Under the pieces are notes generated by a model. That model was given only the letters and a program-made list of their open reading frames with translations. It searched no databases and was not told the origin of the DNA. Of a stretch of DNA of 64,000 nt, positions 24,323 through 33,004 are shown one piece after another. Both the position numbers and the translations under genes were made by a program. The DNA lies in the NCBI RefSeq assembly GCF_028735875.1, contig NZ_CP117834.1, positions 1,662,001-1,726,000 of the forward strand, read 5' to 3'. Each line of letters opens with the position of its first letter. Positions within the stretch are counted from its first letter, which is position 1. Source of the stretch: Shouchella hunanensis. GTDB lineage: Bacteria; Bacillota; Bacilli; Bacillales; Bacillaceae_D.

Positions 24323-24361
24323 ACAGAGATTCTCTGTTAAAATTTTAGTTTATGTTATAAT
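24323..24361 (+). promoter_or_regulatory. Palindromic operator and -10 box upstream of the 24392 gene
   Basis: ACAGAGATTCTCTGT (24323-24337) is a perfect palindrome with a central T. It is followed 18 bp later by TATAAT (24356-24361). The -35 position overlaps the palindrome and is a poor match to consensus. This suggests a promoter controlled by a dimeric regulator binding the palindrome. Confidence 0.55.
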
Positions 24362-24391
24362 GAGAGAAACGATGACGAGGTGAGCAAACTT

Positions 24392-25081
24392 ATGAGCAAT
24401 CAAGATAAAGTCGAGATTCACGAAATTCTTGACATGTTTAATGAAGCAGTAGGTTACGAGGGTTTGGATAATACAGGTAAAATAACAAAAAATAGGGATG
24501 ATGTTATTACACGGTATGTATTTTATAACTGGGTTGATGAATACAACAAAACACATACAAGACCATTTAAAAGTCAGAAAGTTGATCAACGCACTAACGT
24601 ATGGTTTAGAAGTGATATTGAAAAGCTGATTAAAACTCCAAAAGTACAAGAAAAACTAGAAAGGGCATATTTAAAAGAGACTACAGATTTATATGGTGAA
24701 AATGGATTGTATGGATTACCTAATAGAAGAGTATCAAAGAAGTATAAAGAAAAAATGGACGAAAGAAACAACGAAGGGTTTGTTCAAGCGATTAAGAGCA
24801 GAATGGAACAATTGATAGATGAAATCATAGAGCATCATTTCTCTTTATTCTTTAATGGAAATAAAATAAGTAGTAAGAACTATATAAACAAAAATGAAAT
24901 TATAAAGGATTTTATTGATATGATAAAAGTTGAAGAAGAAGCTTTTAAACTTGAAGATAATTTTTATGGAATTCCCGAGTATGATCGTGTTGGAAATATT
25001 ATAGCTGTACATCACAAAGGTCAAAGGGAAACAACAGAATACTTTTTGAGAAATAGTAAAAAAACCAAAATGAGTAATTAA
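24392..25081 (+). CDS. Hypothetical protein of element 1
   Basis: 229 residues from ATG 24392, which has GAGGTGAG at a good distance; the GTG at 24380 is part of that site. I do not recognise the family. The sequence is charged and mostly helical, rich in Lys, Glu and Asn, with a tract NGLYGLPNRRVSKKYKEKM in the middle and no membrane segment or signal peptide. It is divergent from the mobilisation genes and has its own operator-like palindrome, so it may be a regulator or an accessory gene. Confidence 0.6.
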   Translation: MSNQDKVEIHEILDMFNEAVGYEGLDNTGKITKNRDDVITRYVFYNWVDEYNKTHTRPFKSQKVDQRTNVWFRSDIEKLIKTPKVQEKLERAYLKETTDLYGENGLYGLPNRRVSKKYKEKMDERNNEGFVQAIKSRMEQLIDEIIEHHFSLFFNGNKISSKNYINKNEIIKDFIDMIKVEEEAFKLEDNFYGIPEYDRVGNIIAVHHKGQRETTEYFLRNSKKTKMSN

Positions 25082-25615
25082 ATATCAAGATTTACGTGGT
25101 TCGTGTACTAAGATTGTTTTTCCTTTTCAGCTCCCCTAATTATAATTCTCTAACTTGTCTGTAGACCAGAGACGAATTATCGAGTATGCAAAGGGTCTTC
25201 GTTCATCGGATGTTATGAGTTAGACAAGTAGGATAAGGGTGCGTAAGAAAGCAATTAAAGCACCCTAATTTATGGGCTTTTCCAACACATATACGAATCA
25301 CTTGATAGCTTTGCCACTTACGCCACTTGATCATGCTTCAGCGAGGATTATAGTCTCTAATGCTCCGTCTGTTGGGCGTTTAGCAGAATGTAAAAGTACT
25401 TTAATCTCAACATTTGGATCAAGTTCTTCCCAGTTTGTTTGGGCTTGTCGTACATCTAATCTTTTATAATGAGTAACTGTATAATTTATTCCCTATTTAA
25501 TTAAAGTAGTCTTAAAATAACAAAATCTAAGACATTTAATGATAACAAAATTAAATTTGATATGATAAAATTGGAAGAAATAAGTATTGTTAAATAGTTA
25601 AAGGAGCCACTTACA
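25082..25615. other. Gene-poor gap before the defence-like cassette
   Basis: No convincing intact gene. AGGGTGC (25236-) and GCACCCT (about 25260-25266) form a loose hairpin that could end the upstream gene. On the minus strand about 25323-25460 there is an open stretch reading HYKRLDVRQAQTNWEELDPN onward to ETIILAEA-stop, which looks like the C-terminal remnant of an unrecognised gene. A weak TTGATA box lies at about 25557, and AAAGGAG (25600-25606) serves the next gene. Confidence 0.45.
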
Positions 25616-28135
25616 GTGAAAAAAATTCCATTTAGAGTATCTGCCAGAACTGCTCGACTAATTGGTAGAGAGAATGTAACTAATGCAGATGGAGCCATCA
25701 TTGAATTAGTTAAAAATTGCTATGATGCTGATAGTAATATGGCATTTGTAATTTTAGATACAAAGTATAGTGGTGTACCAGATAAAATGACTATGGATGA
25801 CTTAGATTTATTTAAAGATGACGAAGAAGTTTTAGATTTAGTCAATTCTTTATATACTACAGCAAATTTACTTGAGCTTAGAATAAAAGATTCTTACCCT
25901 GTTGATAAGTTCAATAAGCTCAGTGAGTTACTTCAAAGGTTTAATTCTATGTATATTATAGACAATGGTTCTGGTATGACAGATGATATTATTGAATCTT
26001 ATTGGATGACTATAGGTACAAACAATAAAGAAAATAATATATATAGTAAAGGTGGTAGAGTTGTTACAGGTGCTAAAGGCATAGGTCGATTTGCACTTGA
26101 TAGATTAGGAAGTATCTCACAGTTGTTAACACTTCCATCAGAGAAAGATATTGGATATAATTGGAAGGTTAATTGGGAAGACTTTGAAAATGAAGAGGTC
26201 TTAAATGACGTAAACGCTGAACTGAGTGAACTAATTAACCCAAATCTTTATAAAGAGTTAGTTAAACTATTAGGAAATAAACATACTTCTTTAGTTGAAG
26301 AACTTAAAGGCAACTTATTCAATGGTACTATAATAAAAATAAGTTCCTTAAGGGATAAATGGGATAAACGAATGATAAATAATTTATACAAAAATCTTGA
26401 GACCTTAATCCCTCCGAGTGAACAAAAAGTCTTTAATATCTTTCTATATGATACTAATAATCCTGAACTTTATGGAAAAGTAGAAAATAATATAAATGAC
26501 GATTTTGATTACAAAGTAACCGCTTCATTAAATGAGCAACAGGAAGTAAAAATAAGAATTTATAGAAATGAGTTTAATGCAGAACTTTTCCCTGAGGAAT
26601 TTTTCACGTCAAATATAGGAAAAAACTTTACTCAAATAGATTTTGAAAAGGGTTATGTTGAAGATACGTATAGTCTACTTCAACTTATTCCAGGCTATAA
26701 AGGACTAAAATTTACAGATGTTGGAAACTTTGAATTTGCGCTTTATTTCATGAAAAAAGCATATCAAAGAAATGATAAAAAAATGTACTTTTATAAAGAT
26801 TTCAATTCTGCTTTAAGAAATGAATGGTTGGATAAATTTAATGGTATAAAGCTATTTAGAGATATGTTTCGTATTAGACCCTATGGAGAAATCGGTAGTA
26901 CCTCTTTTGATTGGTTAAATCTTGGCGAAAGAGCGGAAAAAAGTCCTGCTGCTCCCTCTCATAAATCTGGGCGTTGGAGAGTCAGACCGTATCAAATTTC
27001 AGGATCTATTAATATTTCTAGGTTAACAAACATAAATTTCGAAGATAAATCTAGTCGAGAAGGACTTCAAGAGAACGAGGCTTTTGGTTTTTTCAAGACA
27101 GTTATTATTGGTATAATAAATGTCTTTGAAAGAGATCGTCAAACAATAATGAGAGAACTGCGACGATTATATGAAAGGCATAATGAGAGAGAACAAAATA
27201 ACAAGAAAGCAAAGAAACTTGCACAGGATATATTAAATAAAGACAAAAAAGACTACACAAATATAGACTATGAAAAGTTTAAGGATTCTCCTGATTTCCA
27301 AACAAGATTCCTTGCCCAAAGAGTTTTGGATTTCGATAAAGAAAAGGAAGAACTTACATCTGAAATAAAAATGTTACGGGCTCTTGCAAGTACTGGTTTA
27401 GCTATTACCTCATTTGGTCATGAGTTAAAAAATATTAGTGCAAATATTGAACCAAGAACTGGAGAGTTAATTGAAGTTCTAGAAGAACTTATACCACCTA
27501 ACACCCTAAATAAGCATGATGATGATAATCCGTATTTCTTAATAGAAGAGTTCAGAGAACAAGATAGACGTCTGAAAAATTGGCTCGATTTTTCCTTAGA
27601 TGCTATTAGAAAAGATAAAAGACGAAGGCATAAAGTTGACCTATATGATATATTCAAGAATTTTCACAGAGTATGGAAAAAATCATTATCTTATTCACAT
27701 GCCCAACTAACAGTACCTGAAAGTTCTAAAGAAAGATTTAAAATGAGATTATTTCCCATTGATATAGATAGTATATTTAATAATCTTATTGCCAATTCTT
27801 TCGATGCTTTTCAAAGATCTGATGCTACTGGAGAAAGAAAAATAAATATAAGTTTCTATGAGGAAAATAAAAAAGCAATCATAATTTATGAAGACTCAGG
27901 TCCTGGTTTATCAAAAGATATAAAGAATGCAAATGATATTTTCGAATCTTTTTTCACTACTAAAAGAGATGGTCTTGGTAGAGAAATTGGCACTGGGTTA
28001 GGAATGTGGATTATAAAATCTACAGTTGAAGAATACCAAGGAGATGTAGATATACTCAAAAAAGATACAGGATTTGGTCTGAGAATTACTTTACCACTTA
28101 AGAAAAATGAAGGAGTAATCTATATTAATGAGTAA
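25616..28135 (+). CDS. Dual GHKL ATPase: MORC/Hsp90-like domain fused to a histidine kinase
   Basis: 839 residues, GTG start with AAAGGAG 9 nt upstream. The N-terminal GHKL ATPase has motif I IIELVKNCYDAD (E30, N34, D37), motif II IIDNGSGM (116-121) and motif III TGAKGIGRF (151-159), as in MutL/MORC/Hsp90-type ATPases. A charged helical stretch (about 520-590) leads to a histidine-kinase half: H-box SFGHELKN with candidate phospho-acceptor H602, N-box NNLIANSFDAF (N727), G1 EDSGPGL, F-box FESFFTTK and G2 GTGLGMW (about 792). No membrane segment or signal peptide, so it is cytoplasmic. It overlaps by 8 nt with a receiver-domain gene, so phosphotransfer between the two is likely. The cassette's nuclease and methylase imply a DNA target. 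Confidence 0.85.
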   Translation: MKKIPFRVSARTARLIGRENVTNADGAIIELVKNCYDADSNMAFVILDTKYSGVPDKMTMDDLDLFKDDEEVLDLVNSLYTTANLLELRIKDSYPVDKFNKLSELLQRFNSMYIIDNGSGMTDDIIESYWMTIGTNNKENNIYSKGGRVVTGAKGIGRFALDRLGSISQLLTLPSEKDIGYNWKVNWEDFENEEVLNDVNAELSELINPNLYKELVKLLGNKHTSLVEELKGNLFNGTIIKISSLRDKWDKRMINNLYKNLETLIPPSEQKVFNIFLYDTNNPELYGKVENNINDDFDYKVTASLNEQQEVKIRIYRNEFNAELFPEEFFTSNIGKNFTQIDFEKGYVEDTYSLLQLIPGYKGLKFTDVGNFEFALYFMKKAYQRNDKKMYFYKDFNSALRNEWLDKFNGIKLFRDMFRIRPYGEIGSTSFDWLNLGERAEKSPAAPSHKSGRWRVRPYQISGSINISRLTNINFEDKSSREGLQENEAFGFFKTVIIGIINVFERDRQTIMRELRRLYERHNEREQNNKKAKKLAQDILNKDKKDYTNIDYEKFKDSPDFQTRFLAQRVLDFDKEKEELTSEIKMLRALASTGLAITSFGHELKNISANIEPRTGELIEVLEELIPPNTLNKHDDDNPYFLIEEFREQDRRLKNWLDFSLDAIRKDKRRRHKVDLYDIFKNFHRVWKKSLSYSHAQLTVPESSKERFKMRLFPIDIDSIFNNLIANSFDAFQRSDATGERKINISFYEENKKAIIIYEDSGPGLSKDIKNANDIFESFFTTKRDGLGREIGTGLGMWIIKSTVEEYQGDVDILKKDTGFGLRITLPLKKNEGVIYINE

Positions 28136-28748
28136 ATTTAATATTGGAATTTTAGATGACGAAAAGCCAAATATACGCAGAATTAAAAGGCAGGGCAGAG
28201 ATCAATCTTTTAACTTTGTGGAAGTATCATTAAAAAATGATGTTGAAGAAATGGCTGAAGAAATTATATCTCAAAAACTAAATGGTATCTTAGTAGACTA
28301 TCAATTAAAAATAACTAGGCCGGAGATTACTTATACTGGGGTAGATCTAGTTATAAAGTTAGATGAGTATGTTGAGAATTATCCTTCGTTTATTTTAACG
28401 GCATTTTCGGATACAGCAGAAAATGAACTTATAGATGTAAATAAAATTTATGAAAAAGAAGCTTATTTTAATGATCCTTCTTTACTTAATAGAAGAATTC
28501 AGCGCCAAGTTGAAAATTATCGTAAAGCTATTGATAAATCAGAGGAAGAAGTATTAAGATTAAGAAAAAAAGATAATCTAACCTTAAAGGAAGAAGAGCG
28601 ATTAGTTGAATTAGATACTTTTATTGAGAAGCACCTAAGCAAGAAAGACTCGCTCGCCAAAAGTATAAAATCTTCCTCATATAATAAAAAACTAGACTCT
28701 TTACTAGAGAAAACAGAACGGCTATTAGGAGAAATCGAGAAACTATGA
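28128..28748 (+). CDS. Stand-alone response regulator receiver protein with coiled-coil tail
   Basis: 206 residues. The receiver fold is recognised by the acidic pair in GILDDE (D10, D11), phospho-acceptor D57 in GILVDYQL, the switch threonine in FILTAFSD (T91) and the conserved lysine in YEKEAYF (K110). Residues about 125-206 are highly charged and helical (EEEVLRLRKKDNLTLKEEER and so on), probably a coiled coil; there is no DNA-binding output domain. The output is therefore likely protein-protein. It starts within the kinase gene and overlaps the HNH gene by 4 nt (ATGA). Confidence 0.85.
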   Translation: MSKFNIGILDDEKPNIRRIKRQGRDQSFNFVEVSLKNDVEEMAEEIISQKLNGILVDYQLKITRPEITYTGVDLVIKLDEYVENYPSFILTAFSDTAENELIDVNKIYEKEAYFNDPSLLNRRIQRQVENYRKAIDKSEEEVLRLRKKDNLTLKEEERLVELDTFIEKHLSKKDSLAKSIKSSSYNKKLDSLLEKTERLLGEIEKL

Positions 28749-29374
28749 ATGTAAAACATCCCTTTAGGAGTAAATCTCCTCTACTAAATTGTGATAAGAC
28801 TTATAAGAATTACAGAAGTTTTAAAAGCTATTTGATAAAGGATTTCAATAATAGATGTGGCTATTGTGACGCATTTGATGGATGGAGTGGTGGCCCAAGA
28901 GTTTATCATATTGATCACTTTGCACCTAAGTCAAGATTTCCACATATGGAAAATGAATATGAAAACTTAGTATATGCTTGCCCATTTTGTAACTTAGCCA
29001 AAGGTGATGACTGGCTTTCGGATAGTGAAAATATAAGTTTTGTAGCCGATAAAGGTTATCTTAACCCGGTATCAGATGACTATAATGACTATTTTTTTAG
29101 AGATGCATACGGCAATATACATTCAAATACTGAAACTGTTCAAGCTTTCTATATGCATAAGAAACTCAAGCTTTATCTTGAGCGACACCGAATTATGTGG
29201 AACCTGACAAGAATATGGAAGAACAAAATAAAAATTCGAGAAGCTCTTGAGAAATGTAAAGGGGCTGAGAGATATAACGAATTGTTGATGCATTATGCAG
29301 AACTAAGTATCGAGTTTGATGAATTCTTGGAATATATTATTGGTGATATTCGGGAGCCAGAGGAAGCAATTTAA
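28745..29374 (+). CDS. HNH endonuclease
   Basis: 209 residues. Zinc pair CGYC (C38, C41), catalytic HIDHFAPKSRFP (H55, D57, H58), asparagine in YENLVYACPFCNLAKGD (N74) and second zinc pair CPFC (C79, C82) form a complete HNH/beta-beta-alpha-metal nuclease core. The C-terminal 100 residues are helical and unassigned. It sits between the receiver protein and the methyltransferase with overlapping starts and stops, so it is the probable effector nuclease of the cassette. Confidence 0.85.
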   Translation: MNVKHPFRSKSPLLNCDKTYKNYRSFKSYLIKDFNNRCGYCDAFDGWSGGPRVYHIDHFAPKSRFPHMENEYENLVYACPFCNLAKGDDWLSDSENISFVADKGYLNPVSDDYNDYFFRDAYGNIHSNTETVQAFYMHKKLKLYLERHRIMWNLTRIWKNKIKIREALEKCKGAERYNELLMHYAELSIEFDEFLEYIIGDIREPEEAI

Positions 29375-30963
29375 TGAATAGTAATAAAATTAATGGCTCT
29401 TATTATACTCCTAATTATTTAGCAGAATTTATTATCAAAGAAGTTATTGATATAAATGCAGAAAAGGATAAAGAACTAAAAGTTCTAGAACCAAGTAGTG
29501 GAGATGGCATCTTCATAAATAGTCTTTTAAAAAATGCTGGTAACTCAAATTATATATTTGATATCGTAGAAAGAGAACCTGATGAATTAAACAAAGTGAG
29601 AAATCAATTTAAGGGTGGTGATTCACATCACTTTGCTTACTATCATCCAATAGACTTTCTCAAGTTTCAAGCCGAAAGAAGTTTTGATCTAATTATTGGA
29701 AACCCTCCTTATATAGGTAGAAAACACCTATCTAAGGAGCAAATAGAAAGTAGTCAGAAGATATTTTCTGACAATCTTCTTGATCCAAATAACTTTAAAA
29801 ATATTTGGATGGCCTTTTTATTAAAATCGTACAATCTATTAAATGTAGATGGAACTATATGCTTTATATTACCCGCGGAATTCTTACAAGTTAACTATAC
29901 AAATGAGATTAGAAATTTCTTAATACAAAATTTTGAAGAAATCAGAATTTATTTATTCAATGAACTAATATTTCATGATATTGAGCAAGATGTAATTATC
30001 CTTCACCTTGCTAAGAAAGGCAAAGCACAAGGTATTAAGTATCTAGAAGTCTCTACACTTAATGATAGAGTTATATCTGTTAAGAATATGGGGAAAATCT
30101 CTCACGTTAATAATGATAAATGGTCTAACTATCTCTTAGATCATCAAGAGTATGATTTTATAAAAAGTATAAATGAAAATTTTTATAAAGTTAATGAACT
30201 CTGTAATGCAACAGCAGGGATAGTAACAGCAGCAAATGACTTTTTTATTTTAAACAGTAGTAGTGTTAGAAATATGCAATTAGATAATTATGTGCATCCT
30301 ATAATTAAAAAAAGTTCTAACCTATCTTCAGGATTAGTAGTTAATGAAGATAATCTTAAAATGCTAAATGACGAAGATATTCCAAACCAACTATTAGTAC
30401 TTAATGAAGATATCCAGAACTATCCTGAATTTGTCACAAAATATCTTGATCAAGGAATTACACAAAACATTCACGAACGCTATAAATGTAGGAAAAGAAA
30501 TAGATGGTATGAAGTTCCAATGCTTAGTGCCGCTGAGGCTATTTTCTTTAAGAGATCTGGAAAATTCCCTAAATTAGTAGTGAATGACGCTAAAATACTT
30601 AATACAGACACTGGATATAGAATATTGATGAAGGATGGATATGATGTTAAAAGTTTTGTATATAGCTTTTACAACTCGTTTACTCTTTTAATGAGTGAAA
30701 TTTGTGGTCGTTTTTATGGAGGTGGTGTTCTAGAGCTAACTCCAAATGAATTTAAAAGATTACCTATCCCTTACATACAAATTTCAAGTTATCAATTCGA
30801 TAAGCTAGATGAACTTTTTAAGAATCAGACACCTATTGAAGAAATATTGGAGTACACCGATAAAAAGATTCTAATAGAAACATTTAAATTAGACGAAAAA
30901 GAAGTTGAACGTATTAGGAAAATCAAAACAAAGCTAATGAAACGAAGATTGAAACTTAATTAG
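29374..30963 (+). CDS. N6-adenine DNA methyltransferase, TaqI/Eco57I type
   Basis: 529 residues. Motif X GSYYTP (8-13), SAM-binding motif I LEPSSGDGIF (38-47) and catalytic motif IV GNPPYIG (109-115) are in the gamma-class order. The C-terminal target-recognition region has the GGGVLELTPNEFKRLPIPY signature found in TaqI- and Eco57I-like enzymes. No nuclease domain is fused to it; cutting is presumably done by the HNH protein. The start overlaps the HNH stop (TAATG). The enzyme probably marks self DNA. Confidence 0.88.
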   Translation: MNSNKINGSYYTPNYLAEFIIKEVIDINAEKDKELKVLEPSSGDGIFINSLLKNAGNSNYIFDIVEREPDELNKVRNQFKGGDSHHFAYYHPIDFLKFQAERSFDLIIGNPPYIGRKHLSKEQIESSQKIFSDNLLDPNNFKNIWMAFLLKSYNLLNVDGTICFILPAEFLQVNYTNEIRNFLIQNFEEIRIYLFNELIFHDIEQDVIILHLAKKGKAQGIKYLEVSTLNDRVISVKNMGKISHVNNDKWSNYLLDHQEYDFIKSINENFYKVNELCNATAGIVTAANDFFILNSSSVRNMQLDNYVHPIIKKSSNLSSGLVVNEDNLKMLNDEDIPNQLLVLNEDIQNYPEFVTKYLDQGITQNIHERYKCRKRNRWYEVPMLSAAEAIFFKRSGKFPKLVVNDAKILNTDTGYRILMKDGYDVKSFVYSFYNSFTLLMSEICGRFYGGGVLELTPNEFKRLPIPYIQISSYQFDKLDELFKNQTPIEEILEYTDKKILIETFKLDEKEVERIRKIKTKLMKRRLKLN

Positions 30964-31154
30964 TTTCTTTCTTTTGTATGATCTATTGCAGTTAATAGAT
31001 CATATAAATTCTTTAGTCTTAAATTACAATTCCAATATTTTTTATACAATTTCTCATATTTTAACCCATTCCGTTCATGGTCCACACTATCCAAATATGC
31101 AGAATTAGACAGATATATATCATTCAATAACTTTATTGCAGTCTCAATAGACAT
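30960..31154 (-). CDS. Small hypothetical protein at the right end of element 1
   Basis: 64 residues from ATG 31154, chosen because AAAAAGGAG lies at the right distance; a longer frame starting at 31286 adds an unlikely hydrophobic tail. It is helical, opening SIETAIKLLNDIYLSNSAYL. It converges on and overlaps the methylase stop by 4 nt. Unknown; could be an immunity or regulatory partner of the cassette. Confidence 0.55.
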   Translation of the reverse strand: MSIETAIKLLNDIYLSNSAYLDSVDHERNGLKYEKLYKKYWNCNLRLKNLYDLLTAIDHTKERN

Positions 31155-31722
31155 ATAATTCTCCTTTTTAATTAGTGTATAAAATAAATGAGAAAATATA
31201 CTTATCAAATTAATTATTTCTATGTATATATACTTTTTGAATGTCCTTTTTAACCCCAACCAAACTACTAGCACAGTCTTTTTCAATATTTGTTGGAAGG
31301 TGCTGTGTTAGTCATTAGAATAAATTTTTTTCCGTTTGTATGTAACTGTTCACCATTCCAGTGACGACTACTTCACCACTTTATATGTTATTTATGTTCA
31401 ATAAATTATCGAATGTGTTGATTTCTTTAAGGTTGAATCGTAAATATCGCTAATATTTTTGGGTATTCCCATGGTAAGAAAATTCCCATATTGGTACTAA
31501 TTCTGAGCAAAATACATTATTGAAGGTAATATAACAGATATGGACTAAAAATAAATAGAATGATTAATATTGTATTCAACTAACACCCATTATTTTGGTC
31601 CAAATTGGTTCAAGTGCTATCATTTTAAATGCCCTTTTATACAATTCTATCCAATTATAATTTCAGCGATTGTTGATATAAAAGGATCTTTAAGGACTGG
31701 TTACCCTTAGAATTAGGATGTC
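31155..31722. other. A+T-rich right-end region of element 1
   Basis: No gene seen. It contains the second GGTNCAA pair (31597-31613) and ends at attR. The sequence is low in G+C, in line with the cassette. Confidence 0.5.
31597..31613 (+). promoter_or_regulatory. Putative integrase arm-binding repeat, right end
   Basis: GGTCCAAATTGGTTCAA, matching the left-end repeat at 19442-19458 in 14 of 17 positions with identical spacing of the two GGTNCAA units. Confidence 0.5.
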
Positions 31723-31741
31723 CAGTTCTCAAAACGTTAAT
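31723..31741 (+). repeat. Right attachment site of element 1 (attR)
   Basis: Second copy of the 19-bp core CAGTTCTCAAAACGTTAAT. After it the sequence runs directly into a terminator hairpin that must be the original rpsI terminator. Confidence 0.92.
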
Positions 31742-31754
31742 ACAACGGTTTTTA

Positions 31755-31792
31755 CAGCCTTCAAGCGTCCATTGCTTGGAGGTTGTTTTTTA
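31755..31792 (+). terminator. Displaced native terminator of rpsI
   Basis: CAGCCTTCAAGC (31755-31766) pairs with GCTTGGAGGTTG (31774-31785) with G-T pairs, followed by TTTTTT. It lies 14 bp after attR, the distance expected behind rpsI before integration. Confidence 0.8.
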
Positions 31793-32055
31793 TCTTCAAA
31801 AACTTCCTTTGCTAACATGTAGAGTATAGACGAAAAAGTTATGGCAATAACGAGGGGGAAGCGTGTATAGAGCAAAGCAAGGTAGTATTTCTAGATACAT
31901 ATGATTTGGCCTCAGCACATAAAATAGTTGTCTATGTTCTTGAGTCAGGTACGAACTTTTTTGTTTAAATCAGAGACAATAAAGGGCTTAATATAGCACC
32001 AATCCACGGGAATCAGAGATTCAATGCATCTTTCTAACAAGTGAGGTAAGGTGAC
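31793..32055. other. Gap after the displaced terminator
   Basis: No intact gene. A short open stretch (about 31890-31967) reads VVFLDTYDLASAHKIVVYVL before a stop, without a start codon, and looks like a leftover of a lost gene. GAGGTAAGGTGA near 32042-32053 is the ribosome-binding region of the next gene. Confidence 0.4.
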
Positions 32056-32316
32056 TTGAAAAAATTTTTAAGAAAGCTATTAAAAGTTTTGTTTTGGACT
32101 GTAATATTTACTATAGTTCCTATGTATGTAGTGTTTTTAGCGGCTGACATTTATGATGTCTATGTTCTTACTAAACAAGGTGGAAATGCATTATTTTGGA
32201 CTTATGTATTCGGCACCATGGGATTAATGGTTACTATTCCTTTGGCGACATTATCCTATTTGTTAGTTGTGTTTTTTGAATGGAAAGATGGAGACAATAA
32301 AAAGAAAAGTTATTGA
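32056..32316 (+). CDS. Small membrane protein
   Basis: 86 residues, TTG start after GAGGTAAGGTGA. Two hydrophobic segments (about 10-32, VLFWTVIFTIVPMYVVFLAA, and about 47-73) separated by a polar loop, with a basic tail DGDNKKKSY. Not recognised. It belongs to a short run of small genes that replaces ybaJ of B. subtilis. Confidence 0.55.
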   Translation: MKKFLRKLLKVLFWTVIFTIVPMYVVFLAADIYDVYVLTKQGGNALFWTYVFGTMGLMVTIPLATLSYLLVVFFEWKDGDNKKKSY

Positions 32317-32489
32317 TTTACAGTATAGTTCAGGTGTCATTTCTTTTTGTAAAAGAAGATGAGAATTATGCAATAATATTTTAGAGCATGATGGTCATTC
32401 GCATGAAGAGGTACATTTTGTTAATGGTATTGATAGTCGTCGGAAGAGCGAATTTCAGAATCACTAGCGCGGCAGACGACGTTTAAATT

Positions 32490-32627
32490 ACTGGTAATGA
32501 ATTTCAAGTAATTAAACCAGAATTGGTTTCCGTTCGATTAGTTAGTGAAAATGAATATACCAAGATAGAAGAATTGCTGTATTATTTGCCTGATGTTAAT
32601 CGTTATTTTCAATGTGAATCGTACTGA
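32490..32627 (+). pseudogene. C-terminal remnant of an unrecognised gene
   Basis: A 45-codon stretch (TGNEFQVIKPELVSVRLVSE to YFQCESY-stop) reads like real protein but has a stop immediately upstream and no start codon. The preceding 170 bp hold no frame that joins it cleanly. Probably the tail of a decayed gene. Confidence 0.4.
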
Positions 32628-32749
32628 GGGGATTTATGGGAACTTTGGATTTCGTTTACTAGTATATTAATAGAATTCAAAGCGTGTATGATTTTAATAG
32701 TAGTATGCGCTTTTTATATGATAAGATTTTCGCAAGAGGTGGGGGAGAA

Positions 32750-33004
32750 ATGAAGATTGTAGCGCGAAGGATCTGGCCGTTATTTGCATTACTGGCTCTA
32801 GCAGCAGTGGTTATGCGTTTCTTAACAGAATCCATTTGGCTAGACATCCTGTTTAATTTTTCAATTGGAATAATGTTAGCTTTTGTAGCGATTGACATGT
32901 TATATGAAGAGCGAAAGAATAGACGATGGCAGATTGTGATAATCGGATTTTGTGTGTTGTTGTTTCTTGTTGAAGGAATAGTGAATGTAATATCAGTTTT
33001 TTAA
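32750..33004 (+). CDS. Small membrane protein, three hydrophobic segments
   Basis: 84 residues from ATG 32750, which has GTGGGGGAG at the right distance; a longer frame from 32684 runs through that site. Hydrophobic segments at about 9-22 (WPLFALLALAAVVM), 30-47 and 58-80. No family recognised. Followed by a terminator. Confidence 0.6.
   Translation: MKIVARRIWPLFALLALAAVVMRFLTESIWLDILFNFSIGIMLAFVAIDMLYEERKNRRWQIVIIGFCVLLFLVEGIVNVISVF

Larger units (their letters stand above)
19406..31741. mobile_element. Element 1: decayed ICE/IME integrated in rpsI
   Basis: About 12.3 kb between 19-bp direct repeats. Order: integrase (broken), small xis-like gene, small unknown gene, Rep_trans-type relaxase (broken), palindromic region, TcpA/ConQ-type coupling ATPase (broken), HelP-like small gene, all on the minus strand; then an unknown gene and a four-gene nuclease-methylase cassette on the plus strand. 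No type IV secretion genes are present, so it is either a remnant of an ICE or a mobilisable element that relied on another one. The cassette is visibly more A+T rich than the chromosome around it, a sign of transfer. Confidence 0.9.

Noticed and set aside
25272-25469. 65-codon plus-strand frame
   Set aside because: No ribosome-binding site; the opposite strand reads more like protein (a probable remnant).
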